Shown: piece by piece, positions 41,418 to 49,900 of the stretch
How positions within the stretch are numbered: position 1 is the first letter of the stretch
Layout: each line of letters begins with the position of its first letter
Source of the DNA: Symbiodinium sp. CCMP2592
Taxonomy: Eukaryota > Sar > Dinophyceae > Suessiales > Symbiodiniaceae
Direction: 5' to 3'
Assembly: GCA_905221615.1 (NCBI GenBank)
Contig: CAJNDT010006142.1
Coordinates: forward strand, 1-64,000
Length of the DNA: 64,000 bases
Position numbers and translations under genes: made by a program
The notes under the pieces: generated by a model
Database searches by the model: none
Seen by the model: the letters and a program-made list of their open reading frames with translations, nothing else
Told to the model about the DNA's origin: nothing

Positions 41418-43190
41418 ATGGGCGAAGGTGATGAATCTGCCCCGTTCGACAGTCGGGCAGTGGCCTTTCATGCAGCTCATACTTGGAATGCTTATAAGAG
41501 ATCGGTAGGCATCTTCCCGAGCCCTCCAGAACAAATGCATTCGCTCTTCAGGAGAAGCTGCCTCTTGCCTAGGCCGACAGGGCTCTTGCCCCCAGCGCCG
41601 GGTCCAGGGCCGATGGCCGCTTCTTCCAGCTCCGGCCCAGATCTTGGAGCCTCGCAGTCAGCATTCCTTGCAGCGGGACTGAAGCCATTGTCAGCCCGAG
41701 ATGCTCACTTAAGGTCTAAGGCCCTGGATGCTAATAGGAAGTGTGCCTTGAAGAAGTGGGTTACGCTTGTTTCCTTGGATTTTAACGCCTGGGGTGTAGC
41801 CAAGCAAGCCATGGGGCCTTTCGATCCTAAATTTGCCACAGGAGGCTTGGTGGAAAGTGTGCAGGACTGTCTTGCAGACAAAGCCACAGCTACCTTGCAC
41901 CAACGCGTGGGACCCATCTTCAGATACGTGCACTTCTGGAAGCTTCAGTTCGTAGTGTGCCTGCCTGTGAGAGAGCACCAGCTCTACGATTACTTCAAGG
42001 CAAATCCGAATGCGGCCCCGACTTCGTTCAGGTCGCTGCTTATCGCTTTCAGCTTCGCCAAACATCTGCTAGGCTTGATCGTGTTGGACGAAGCCCTGAG
42101 CAGCGGGAGGATCGTAGGGCTTGCAAATGCTCATTACTCGACGAGGTGTGCAGTTAAGCGCAGGCCTGCTCTAACCGTGGAGCAAGTCAAGCGACTCGAA
42201 GCTCTCGTGCTCAGCCTCCTGGCGCGGCCAATGGACCGAATCGCAGCTGGGTGTTTTCTGCTTATGATATATGGTCGCCTACGGTTTTCAGACATGCAAC
42301 GCTCTTCAGGTTTCGCGATTGATTCAGCTTTGATTGATGGCGTGGAATCAGGGTACCTTGAAGGGCAAGCCGAGAGGACCAAGACCTCGGTGTCGCTTGA
42401 AAGGAAGATCCGCTCTCTTCCCATCGCTGTTCCGTTGAAATGCGTAGGAGGTAGGCCTTGGATCAGAGCATGGCTTGAGCTTCGAGAGGCAGAGGGTCTC
42501 GATAGTTCGTATCCTACACTTCCGTGCCCCGCAACCGGAGGCGGGTGGACAAGACTTCCGCTTAAGGTCTCAAGTGGAGGCGCCTGGCTGAGAAGTTTGA
42601 TTCCTGGCGCGAGTGCAGCATCTGGCGACGTCCAGATCGCGACCCACTCTTGTAAGAGTACACCGCTCTCCTGGATGGCGAAAAGAGGCGTGCCGGCCGG
42701 CCCTCGTCGCACTCTGGGTTACCACGTACCGCGCAAGGACAAGTCGTTAATCATTTATGCCAGGGATTCACTAGCGGCTCCATTGCGCGAGCTGGACCGG
42801 GTAATCGACGAGATTGCCGCCGGTAGATTCAAGCCGGATCTCACTCGAAGTGGGATGATAGCCAATCTTGCAGATCCACAGCTTCCACCTGAGCATGAGG
42901 AGGAGGCTGACGCCATATCATCGAGCTCTAGCGAGGCGTCCGATGATGAGGAAGAGGCTCCCGTGAGTGACGAGGAGCAGGCCTTGGAGCAGATCGCCGG
43001 TCAGTGGGGCCCCGAGCCCGGCGACGGGCCTTGGGCTCGTCACAAACAGACTAGGTTTTTGCACAAGGTGAGAGATGAGGCCGGGACCCACTTGAAGTGC
43101 GGTAGAGCGATCTCGGTGCGTTTTGAGATTTTAAGCGAGGCGCCAAGATTTATGTATCCTACATGCGCCACCTGCTTTCCGAACTCCTGA
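41418..43190 (+). CDS. YR-2 tyrosine recombinase
   Basis: 590 residues, ATG start. Residues ~1-85 are Pro/Ser-rich. Residues ~90-240 form the helical DNA-binding domain (LKKWVTLVSLDFNAW … HFWKLQFVVCLPV). The catalytic core (~250-455) shows R289 (GRLRFSDMQ), RTKTS (320-324), H410-x-x-K413 (THSCKST), H436 (LGYHVP) and nucleophile Y447 (LIIYARD). Lys replaces the second Arg, as in YR-1. The C-terminus is acidic and Ser-rich (ISSSSSEASDDEEEAPVSDEE) and ends with a Cys pair (YPTCATC). The enzyme would insert the circular DNA copy, consistent with the absence of a target duplication. Uninterrupted, with all core residues present. Confidence 0.85.
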   Translation: MGEGDESAPFDSRAVAFHAAHTWNAYKRSVGIFPSPPEQMHSLFRRSCLLPRPTGLLPPAPGPGPMAASSSSGPDLGASQSAFLAAGLKPLSARDAHLRSKALDANRKCALKKWVTLVSLDFNAWGVAKQAMGPFDPKFATGGLVESVQDCLADKATATLHQRVGPIFRYVHFWKLQFVVCLPVREHQLYDYFKANPNAAPTSFRSLLIAFSFAKHLLGLIVLDEALSSGRIVGLANAHYSTRCAVKRRPALTVEQVKRLEALVLSLLARPMDRIAAGCFLLMIYGRLRFSDMQRSSGFAIDSALIDGVESGYLEGQAERTKTSVSLERKIRSLPIAVPLKCVGGRPWIRAWLELREAEGLDSSYPTLPCPATGGGWTRLPLKVSSGGAWLRSLIPGASAASGDVQIATHSCKSTPLSWMAKRGVPAGPRRTLGYHVPRKDKSLIIYARDSLAAPLRELDRVIDEIAAGRFKPDLTRSGMIANLADPQLPPEHEEEADAISSSSSEASDDEEEAPVSDEEQALEQIAGQWGPEPGDGPWARHKQTRFLHKVRDEAGTHLKCGRAISVRFEILSEAPRFMYPTCATCFPNS

Positions 43191-43465
43191 GGTTCAAAAG
43201 CCGTGTCAGGAGTCAACGCCACGCGTGGGCGAAAATCGCGGGGTCTGAGAAAAGGCAACATGCAAATGTCACCTTGGTCGTGGATGAATAACCAGCGCGA
43301 TCTCGTAGTGACTGCTTGTGTCTTGGAAGTGCAGAACTACAAGTGCTGTTTGAGCGATGCTTGTCACGTGAATTGTGTGTTGCACTAGGGAGCTGCCGAT
43401 GACAAAAGTGATTGCAAGGCGTGCTGGGCCCTAGTCTGAGCTTGACAGTCTAGAAAGAAAGAGCC

Positions 43466-44704
43466 ATGTCGTTTGGAGAGAGTGCGGCTGTCTTCAAGGC
43501 GCGAGCCAAGGACATTGGAGTTTCAGATGAGAGCTTCGCGAAGCTTGAGGCGGAGGGACTGACAACGATGGCAACTTTCGCCTTCTGTTGTCATTTCAAC
43601 CCGTCTGCGACAGACGAGAAGCCTCTCACCGACCTGGTGACCAAGGTTCTCGGTGCTGCGCCTTCCCTTAAGGAGATGAGTTGCTTTCGGCGTCTGTTCG
43701 CCGAGGCATACGCAACTGTTGCATCCGACATACGAGCTCAAGTGGAAGCAACGGAGGATTCATCGATCAAGAAATTAGCTCCGGCCGACAGGGCCGAGCG
43801 TTTGCGGGAGCAACAGGCCAGGCTCAAAGGTCTTGACTTGAGGGGCAACATGGAGCCAGGCGATTCCTTGATAGATCGGGCTGTGGCGATCTACGAATCT
43901 GACAGACTCCAATATGTGGAGTGGCAGCATTCTGTCAGCAGGCAGCATGAGCTTCTTACCGGGCTCAAGAAGGATGCATCGCTTACTTTGGATTCTGCAG
44001 GCGGCCTGAAAATTGCCAGCAAGCCCAATGTAACTCCTTGCGACGTGTCGAATGACATGATGGTTCGCTACGCCTTAGTGCGAAGGGGCCTAGCCTTTGA
44101 ACAGGCGAACATCATGGCATACCATTTGCACGATGAGTTGCTTGAAAAGTACATGTCGTTCAGGCTTACCGACCCTCCTCCGAATCATGCACGGGTGAGC
44201 TTGAAACAGATTGAGCAAGCTGATCGACAATTTACCTTGTTGCTCGCGGAACACACTCGCAGCGGCATCAAGGTGAAGGCGGGAGGATCGCGGCCATGCG
44301 ATGATGCATTCCGCAAAGTGTTCGAGAGCACTGACTTCCTCTCGATGCTAACCCCGAGGCCTCTTGCAGCGGGATCAGGAGCTAGCCGTGACGCTTCCTC
44401 AGGTGATGAGCCCCCGATCAAGCGCCATAAGGGCAATGGCAAGGGCGTGGGTCGTGGGCGCGGGGGTAAGGGCGCCGGCAAAGGATCCACCAATGCCAGG
44501 GTCCCGGCAGAGCTCCTCGCACTCGGGTGCGTGGCCGCCACGCCTAAAGGACATGCCTTATGCTTCGATTACTCGCTAGGGAAATGCTCCCGAGCAGTGG
44601 CCAACCAAAGGTGTGAAAGGGGATTGCATTTGTGTGCAGTCAAAGGATGCCACAGAGGGCACCCAGCCAAGGAATGCCCTGCGAAAAAGGCGCCTTCGTC
44701 GTGA
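43466..44704 (+). CDS. YR-2 Gag-like protein with zinc knuckle
   Basis: 412 residues, ATG start. Helical through ~residue 290, with charged amphipathic segments (DRAERLREQQARLKGLDL). A Gly/Lys/Arg tract (KGNGKGVGRGRGGKGAGKG) at ~330-350 precedes a C-terminal Cys/His module: C-x7-C-x8-C-x4-H (CFDYSLGKC … CERGLH) and C-x4-C-x3-H-x4-C (CAVKGCHRGHPAKEC). Layout matches retroelement nucleocapsid proteins. It ends in TCG TGA; the next codons CTA ATG open the Pol ORF in the same frame, so a Gag-Pol fusion by readthrough is plausible. Confidence 0.75.
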   Translation: MSFGESAAVFKARAKDIGVSDESFAKLEAEGLTTMATFAFCCHFNPSATDEKPLTDLVTKVLGAAPSLKEMSCFRRLFAEAYATVASDIRAQVEATEDSSIKKLAPADRAERLREQQARLKGLDLRGNMEPGDSLIDRAVAIYESDRLQYVEWQHSVSRQHELLTGLKKDASLTLDSAGGLKIASKPNVTPCDVSNDMMVRYALVRRGLAFEQANIMAYHLHDELLEKYMSFRLTDPPPNHARVSLKQIEQADRQFTLLLAEHTRSGIKVKAGGSRPCDDAFRKVFESTDFLSMLTPRPLAAGSGASRDASSGDEPPIKRHKGNGKGVGRGRGGKGAGKGSTNARVPAELLALGCVAATPKGHALCFDYSLGKCSRAVANQRCERGLHLCAVKGCHRGHPAKECPAKKAPSS

Positions 44705-44710
44705 CTAATG
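44702..44710 (+). promoter_or_regulatory. Candidate stop-codon readthrough site between Gag and Pol (UGA CUA AUG)
   Basis: The only stop between Gag and Pol is TGA followed by CTA, and both ORFs share the frame. UGA-CUA is an established leaky stop context in several RNA viruses and some cellular genes. Re-initiation at the ATG six bases on is the alternative. Confidence 0.55.
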
Positions 44711-47700
44711 AGTCCGACGAGCGCGCGCGCCCCACCATCGCCATTGGCGCACGGTGGGAGCGATGTCACAGAGAGCCATGGCTCAACTGCCGGTGTGGAG
44801 CCAGCAGATGATCAATCGCTCAACGATTCTTCTTGTTTTCCCCCTGAGCCACCCTGTAAGGCGGCTAAATTAGACGATGCATATGCCTTTTGCGAATCTT
44901 TGGCAAGCCACTTTTTGCAATCTTCCGACTTCAGTGCAACTAACATAGCGTCCATTTTGGACGCATTTCCTTCGGAGGACCACACTCGAACTTGGCTGGA
45001 AGCCGATGGAGACTCCAAAGCCATTACGGTAGGTGCGTGCAACCGAGGCGGGGTCACAGCAGTTCGCAGTAACACCCGCCGCATGCCGGCGGTGGCAAAG
45101 TATCTTGCAGCTTGTGTCAAGTTGGTTGCACCGAAATGCGAGTTCACATCCGTGTCTGTGCACCGGAACCTACAAGCCCCAATGCATCAGGACTCCTTCA
45201 ACAGCAGTGTGCCTAACGTCATTGTCCCACTATCCTCCTTTGCTGGAGGACACATCTTCGTCGTGCATCCTGAGGGCCCAGACCATACAACCTACGAAGA
45301 TGTTCCGTGGACAGGTTTCAAACTCGATTGTGCTTCTCATGCTTGGGCTTTTGATGCTAAGCACTGCAAACACTTTACTTTGCCGTGGAAAGGCTCCAGA
45401 TCCCTTCTCGTTGCCTTTACCGTGGGTCACCTCTCGGGTTTAGCTCCCGGTGACAGGGTCCCCTGCCAGGATGTACAACAGGGCCCCACCATGAAGCCGT
45501 ACCCTTTGCAAGGTTACGATTTGCGGTGTCCACAAGTGTCCACCGACTCGGCGCCGCTGGCTCAGCCGAGTCCGGCCTTCCCTTCTGCTGAGTTGCCCGC
45601 CGACGGGCCTTTGGTGATCGAGCTCTGTGCCGGGTCCGCCATTCTCAGTCAGACGGCCGCATGCCGCGGCTTTGCAATCATGCCAGTGGATCATGCGCAC
45701 AATCGCCACGCTCCCAAGTGCAAAATCGTGAATCTCGACTTGACAAAAAGCCACTCCTGGGAGGTCCTCAAATTTGTAATCAAGTCCCGGCGGGTGGTGA
45801 TGGTGTTTGCTGCTCCGCCTTGCGGCACCTGCAGTGCTGCTCGCAACTACCGCCCGGGACCCCCAGTGCTCCGCACTACCTCACATCCGTGGGGTGTCCC
45901 GTGGGCCTCTACCAGAGACTGTGTCAAGCTTAAAGCTGCCAATGCAATATACAAACACCTTTGTGCTTTTCTTGAAATGTGCGATCAGCACTCCGTGCCT
46001 TGGTGCGTGGAGAACCCTACCAACAGCATGTTCTGGGAACTGCCATGTCTCGCGTACCCTTTGGCTCATGGTTTCTTCGCACATTGTCAGGCATGCGCTT
46101 TCGGCAGCGAACGCGACAAGAAGACCTCCTTTTTGTGCAGCAGCTCGTGTATCTCTCGCATGGCTCTCATGTGCCCAGGCTGCAAACAACATGCATCATG
46201 GGGCCAGACCTCTTCTGCCACCTTCGCCACGGCGGAGGAAGCAGCTTACCCACCGGCCATGTGTCAGGCCTTGTGTGATGTCTTTGAGTCTGAGGCTGCG
46301 CGCCTCAACTACACGTTGGGCTCGGCTCATCCAGTCCTGGCCCGAGCCCACAAGCAGCCTCGCGGGCGCCTACACCCGCAACTCCTGTCGGAACATAGTG
46401 CAATCCTCTCCCGTCTGCTGCCCCGGGCCCCGACCCTTAATAACAAGCGCTGCCTCAAGCATGATGTTCACGGCGTCCCGGCCGGCAGCAAACTCTTGCG
46501 TTCCGAGAATAGGGGAAGTAAAGGTGTCTTCTGTGTCTTTGGAGTCTTCAGGAGCCCAGAGTCGTTCGTCAGAGAGGCTAAGCTGCTGCACCACCCGTTT
46601 GATTCCCTGGCACAGCTACCAGACTACTTGATCAAATCCCTGTTTGAGCAGATAACAAAATCCCCTGCGGAGATCTGCAAGCTCAGACTTCTTCGTCTTC
46701 AAAGATGGAGAGCCAGAGCGACGGAGCTGGCGCCAGTCGAGCATGCACACCGTGCCAAGATGCAGCCTTCAGTGAGGGAAATCCTCGCCAACAAGCGTAC
46801 GGCTCTCCTGGAGGAGATGGCGGCCGAAATTGATTGGCCGGACAAGGGTCTCTTCTCAGAAATGCGCCAGGGCTTCCGACTCGTTGGCTGCCTGAGCCCT
46901 TCTGGTGTGTTCAGGGAAGGAGGGTACCTCGCCTCCATCAGCGAATCGGAGTTGATGGAAAACGCTGATAGCATCAAAGATTCTCTCTTGTCACGTGTGT
47001 CATCTGATCCTCTTGACGAGAACGCTGACGAGCTGTACGATGTGACTCTTCAAGAGTCAACCCAGAAAAAGTGGCTAGAAGGGCCGATGTCTCCCGAAGA
47101 CATTGGAAAGCGACTTGGGGCATGGATCCCAGTGCGCCGCTTCTGTGTTGTGCAAAAAGGACGCTTGAGACCGATCGACGACTTCAAGGAGAATCTTGTA
47201 AACCAAGCCTGCTCTACAAGCGAACGGATCGTGCTTCAGGCGATGGACCATCTTTTATGGTCTCTTTCTGTGTTGTGCCATTTCTACCGGAAGCGAGGAG
47301 CCGTCGATTTCACTTTGTCCTCTGGAGAGAGGTTGACGGGGCACGTCCACCCTGACTGGCAGAAATCGGGGGCGAGCATGCAAGTCGCCACCTTGGACTT
47401 GAAATCCGCATACAAACAGCTACCTTTGAGTCCCTGCGATTTCGACAAAAGCGTGGTGACCTTGAAGGATCCGAAAACGGGATCCATCTCTTGCTTTGTC
47501 ATGCGCACGCTCCCATTCGGAGCGCTTGCATCAGTGTACCACTTTCTGCGCGTCAGTTTGCTGTTGCATGCCCTCGGGTGCCACCTAGGAGCATGCTGGT
47601 CCGCATACTTCGACGATTTCCCCATGGCAACGCATTCGCTTGTGGCCACGTCAACTTCGGCTCTAGTTAAGGGGTTCCTTAAGTTAGCGGGGTTCGACTT

Positions 47701-48604
47701 TGCAGATGAGAAGTGCACGCCTTTCTCTGCCGATGTCGAAGTCTTGGGAGTTACTCTCGATGTATCCCAGAGCACGGAGGGACTCATCAATATCCGAAAC
47801 AAGCCTTCCAGGTGCGAGGAGCTGAATGCTGTGATTGAGGAGGTTCTTAGGGATAAGTCCATTGTCCCCTGCCGGTTACCCTCCTTCATAGGCAAACTTC
47901 AGTTCGCTGACGGTCAAATCTGGGGCCGGGCTGGGCGCATGGCCTTGCGCGATCTAAGGACTTTAGGGTTCACTTCTAGGGTGCCGGTTTCCCTCGATGC
48001 CAGCGGGATCGATGCGCTCAAAATCCTCCAGCAGAGGTTGATGCACGGAAAGCCTCGCGTCATCCGGGCCGGATGGAAAGAAAAGCCGATACTGCTGTTC
48101 ACAGATGGAGCACTGGAAGATGACAACCACGATCACGGACCGGCCACCGTGGGGGCAGTCATGTTTAAGCCGAATGAATCCAATGTGTACGCTTTCGGAT
48201 GCGAGGTGCCGGCCAACGTACTGTCTCATTGGAGATCCGACGGCAAGCGTCATGTCATAGGTCTTGTGGAGCTTTATGGAGCCATTCTGGCTCTTCGGCA
48301 TTGGCGTAAACACTTGGACGGCAGACGAGTGATTTTGTTTGTCGACAATTGGCCAGCACTTGATACTCTTGTCAAAGGAGATGCCACCGTCGCAATTTGG
48401 CGGGAAATTCTTATGATCCTTGAAAACCCGCAGGAAGCATCACCATGTTATTTATGGATAGCACGAGTACCTTCAGCGTCCAACATCGCAGACGCCCCGA
48501 GCCGTGGATCGCTTTCCGAGCTTAGTCACTGGCCGTTATGCGTCGAGGTGCCCAATTGCCCGCTGTCGAAAGTTGCTCTGAAGTCGATTGTGTCTCAAGG
48601 CTAA
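44708..48604 (+). CDS. YR-2 Pol: dioxygenase, cytosine-methyltransferase-like, reverse transcriptase, RNase H
   Basis: 1298 residues, uninterrupted. Residues ~105-245: 2OG-Fe(II) dioxygenase-like, with H160-x-D162 (MHQD), H222 (KHFTLPW) and R231 (GSRSLLVAFTV), the same spacing as in YR-1. Residues ~300-525: methyltransferase, with SAM-binding IELCAGSAIL (304-313), AAPPCGTCSAAR with candidate nucleophile C372, and WCVENP (432-437), the PPC/EN(V/P) signature of C5-cytosine enzymes. Residues ~800-1060: RT, with LRPIDDF, LDLKSAY (D897), PFGALASV and YFDD (D969, D970). Residues ~1125-1270: RNase H, with FTDGA, VELYGA, FVDN and NIADAPSRG. RT/RNase H makes the DNA copy; the first two domains could modify it or the target. 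Substrates are inferred, not shown. Confidence 0.8.
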   Translation: MSPTSARAPPSPLAHGGSDVTESHGSTAGVEPADDQSLNDSSCFPPEPPCKAAKLDDAYAFCESLASHFLQSSDFSATNIASILDAFPSEDHTRTWLEADGDSKAITVGACNRGGVTAVRSNTRRMPAVAKYLAACVKLVAPKCEFTSVSVHRNLQAPMHQDSFNSSVPNVIVPLSSFAGGHIFVVHPEGPDHTTYEDVPWTGFKLDCASHAWAFDAKHCKHFTLPWKGSRSLLVAFTVGHLSGLAPGDRVPCQDVQQGPTMKPYPLQGYDLRCPQVSTDSAPLAQPSPAFPSAELPADGPLVIELCAGSAILSQTAACRGFAIMPVDHAHNRHAPKCKIVNLDLTKSHSWEVLKFVIKSRRVVMVFAAPPCGTCSAARNYRPGPPVLRTTSHPWGVPWASTRDCVKLKAANAIYKHLCAFLEMCDQHSVPWCVENPTNSMFWELPCLAYPLAHGFFAHCQACAFGSERDKKTSFLCSSSCISRMALMCPGCKQHASWGQTSSATFATAEEAAYPPAMCQALCDVFESEAARLNYTLGSAHPVLARAHKQPRGRLHPQLLSEHSAILSRLLPRAPTLNNKRCLKHDVHGVPAGSKLLRSENRGSKGVFCVFGVFRSPESFVREAKLLHHPFDSLAQLPDYLIKSLFEQITKSPAEICKLRLLRLQRWRARATELAPVEHAHRAKMQPSVREILANKRTALLEEMAAEIDWPDKGLFSEMRQGFRLVGCLSPSGVFREGGYLASISESELMENADSIKDSLLSRVSSDPLDENADELYDVTLQESTQKKWLEGPMSPEDIGKRLGAWIPVRRFCVVQKGRLRPIDDFKENLVNQACSTSERIVLQAMDHLLWSLSVLCHFYRKRGAVDFTLSSGERLTGHVHPDWQKSGASMQVATLDLKSAYKQLPLSPCDFDKSVVTLKDPKTGSISCFVMRTLPFGALASVYHFLRVSLLLHALGCHLGACWSAYFDDFPMATHSLVATSTSALVKGFLKLAGFDFADEKCTPFSADVEVLGVTLDVSQSTEGLINIRNKPSRCEELNAVIEEVLRDKSIVPCRLPSFIGKLQFADGQIWGRAGRMALRDLRTLGFTSRVPVSLDASGIDALKILQQRLMHGKPRVIRAGWKEKPILLFTDGALEDDNHDHGPATVGAVMFKPNESNVYAFGCEVPANVLSHWRSDGKRHVIGLVELYGAILALRHWRKHLDGRRVILFVDNWPALDTLVKGDATVAIWREILMILENPQEASPCYLWIARVPSASNIADAPSRGSLSELSHWPLCVEVPNCPLSKVALKSIVSQG

Positions 48605-48612
48605 AGCAGACT

Positions 48613-48950
48613 GGGGGATTTATGCTTCGAGGTGCACGGTTAAACCGGGCACGTCACAATGAGCTGTGGCTCATGTCTTATGCCGGGTCGAGGGGCCCGG
48701 CACAGGATTCATCCCCAGTTTGCCGATGCGTGTAAAACAATCGAGTGAGCAGCTTGCCAGCAGTCACTATTTTGATATGCTTCGCAAATATGTTTGCGAG
48801 CCCAAATATCATTTCGGGCAATACTGATTTGTCAACCTTGCAATTGCTTGTATGCCATATTTCCTCGAAGGGGAATTGTACACGCCCCCACGATCGTGTT
48901 ATTCTTATATCCTTGTTGATTAACTTTTGAAACTCCGACGAACTTCATAA
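48613..48950 (+). repeat. YR-2 repeat B1
   Basis: 338 bp, matching 49245-49582 with one visible mismatch (CCGACGAAC versus CCGAAGAAC). Rich in hairpins: ATGAGC-TGTG-GCTCAT, TGCCGGG…CCCGGCA, TCGCAAA-TATG-TTTGCGA. A 61-codon frame inside both B copies (48745 and 49377) is probably incidental. Confidence 0.9.
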
Positions 48951-49225
48951 GAACTCTGTCGAGCGCGCACGATATACCTTTATGAAACGTCGGACAGCCT
49001 TCCATGGGAAGGCGGTTTCAAAATGTGAGCTTTTGACTCACTCTTTTTTTTTAGCCGTATTTCGGGATTTTGTTTGAAAAGTAGTCGGACACACCTTTTG
49101 AGCATGCAGACTACTTTTCAATGTTGATTGAAGTTTGACTCAATTGCTATGGGAATTATTGCATGTATGCTCTCATGCCGTTGCCAGTTTCCTCAATCAG
49201 TGTGAGTGAGGAAAACAAATTTTGT
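48951..49225 (+). repeat. YR-2 repeat A2
   Basis: Copy of A1 with a few differences. It ends CAAATTTTGT, then CCCACCCACCC begins B2. Confidence 0.9.
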
Positions 49226-49582
49226 CCCACCCACCCGACCCTGTGGGGGATTTATGCTTCGAGGTGCACGGTTAAACCGGGCACGTCACAATGAGCTGTG
49301 GCTCATGTCTTATGCCGGGTCGAGGGGCCCGGCACAGGATTCATCCCCAGTTTGCCGATGCGTGTAAAACAATCGAGTGAGCAGCTTGCCAGCAGTCACT
49401 ATTTTGATATGCTTCGCAAATATGTTTGCGAGCCCAAATATCATTTCGGGCAATACTGATTTGTCAACCTTGCAATTGCTTGTATGCCATATTTCCTCGA
49501 AGGGGAATTGTACACGCCCCCACGATCGTGTTATTCTTATATCCTTGTTGATTAACTTTTGAAACTCCGAAGAACTTCATAA
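49226..49582 (+). repeat. YR-2 repeat B2
   Basis: The first 19 bases (CCCACCCACCCGACCCTGT) are absent from B1; the other 338 are the B copy. It ends CTTCATAA at the junction with YR-1. Confidence 0.9.
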
Positions 49583-49633
49583 TTTACATATAAAGCTGCA
49601 CATAGGAAGCAGCTGCGAATACATTAACCGAAC
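49583..49633 (+). repeat. YR-1 repeat B2, right part
   Basis: 51 bases equal to 40483-40533 (end of B1), from TTTACATATAAAG to ACCGAAC. This ends YR-1; LINE-B resumes at 49634. Confidence 0.9.
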
Positions 49634-49900
49634 CAACAAGAAACGAACGGAGTGTGGGGCGGGGCCCTGGAGGCCACCGCCTACGCCAAGGCCCAAAACA
49701 TGCGGCTATGGATTGTTTCCACAGAAGATGAATTGCATCTTCTTAACAAGGAGGGCAGTCAAGGATTCATTGTTCTCAAGTTCGATCATGCTCGGGAACA
49801 TTATGAGGCTGTCATCAACGCCTGCGAGGATGAGCTTTTTGCTCGCCAGCTTCATCTGAACCTCAATGGAATGAAGCCTCTCACCAAGTTGCTTCGTTCA
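49634..49900 (+). pseudogene. LINE-B ORF1, second half of the OTU domain
   Basis: It begins QQETNGVWGGALEATAYAKA, the WGG-x-LE(A/L)-x-A segment of OTU proteases. RLWIVS and KFDHAREHYEAV follow, the latter holding the catalytic His (H-Y). The first codon follows in frame on codon GCT ending at 22706. After ~85 residues it is cut by the G-rich-ended element at 49901. Confidence 0.7.

Larger units (their letters stand above)
41026..49582 (+). mobile_element. YR-2: apparently intact YR retrotransposon encoding dioxygenase and methyltransferase
   Basis: 8.6 kb. A1 (41026-41299), recombinase, Gag, Pol, B1 (48613-48950), A2 (48951-49225), B2 (49226-49582). It starts GAACTCTG and ends CTTCATAA, and the internal B1/A2 junction reads CTTCATAA-GAACTCTG. 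Inserted without target duplication in B2 of YR-1. Repeat pairs differ at only a few positions and all three ORFs are open with catalytic residues in place, so the insertion is recent and possibly competent. Recombinase-first order resembles VIPER elements of kinetoplastids; DIRS and Ngaro elements normally have it last. Confidence 0.9.
22707..49633 (+). mobile_element. YR-1 retrotransposon (split direct repeats), carrying LINE-A and YR-2
   Basis: Order: A1 (22707-22838), ORFs, B1 (40331-40533), A2 (40534-40665), B2 (40666-41025 resuming 49583-49633). The element starts GGTATG and ends ACCGAAC; its internal B1/A2 junction reads ACCGAAC-GGTATG, as expected for circle-based integration. There is no target duplication; excision restores the LINE-B frame exactly. 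Genes: small ORF, tyrosine recombinase, acidic ORF, Gag with CCCH finger, dioxygenase-RT-RNase H. Pol is frameshifted, so the copy is inactive. Confidence 0.85.

Noticed and set aside
48745..48930. 61-residue frame present twice (also 49377-49562)
   Set aside because: It is inside the B repeat of YR-2 and duplicated with it; probably non-coding.
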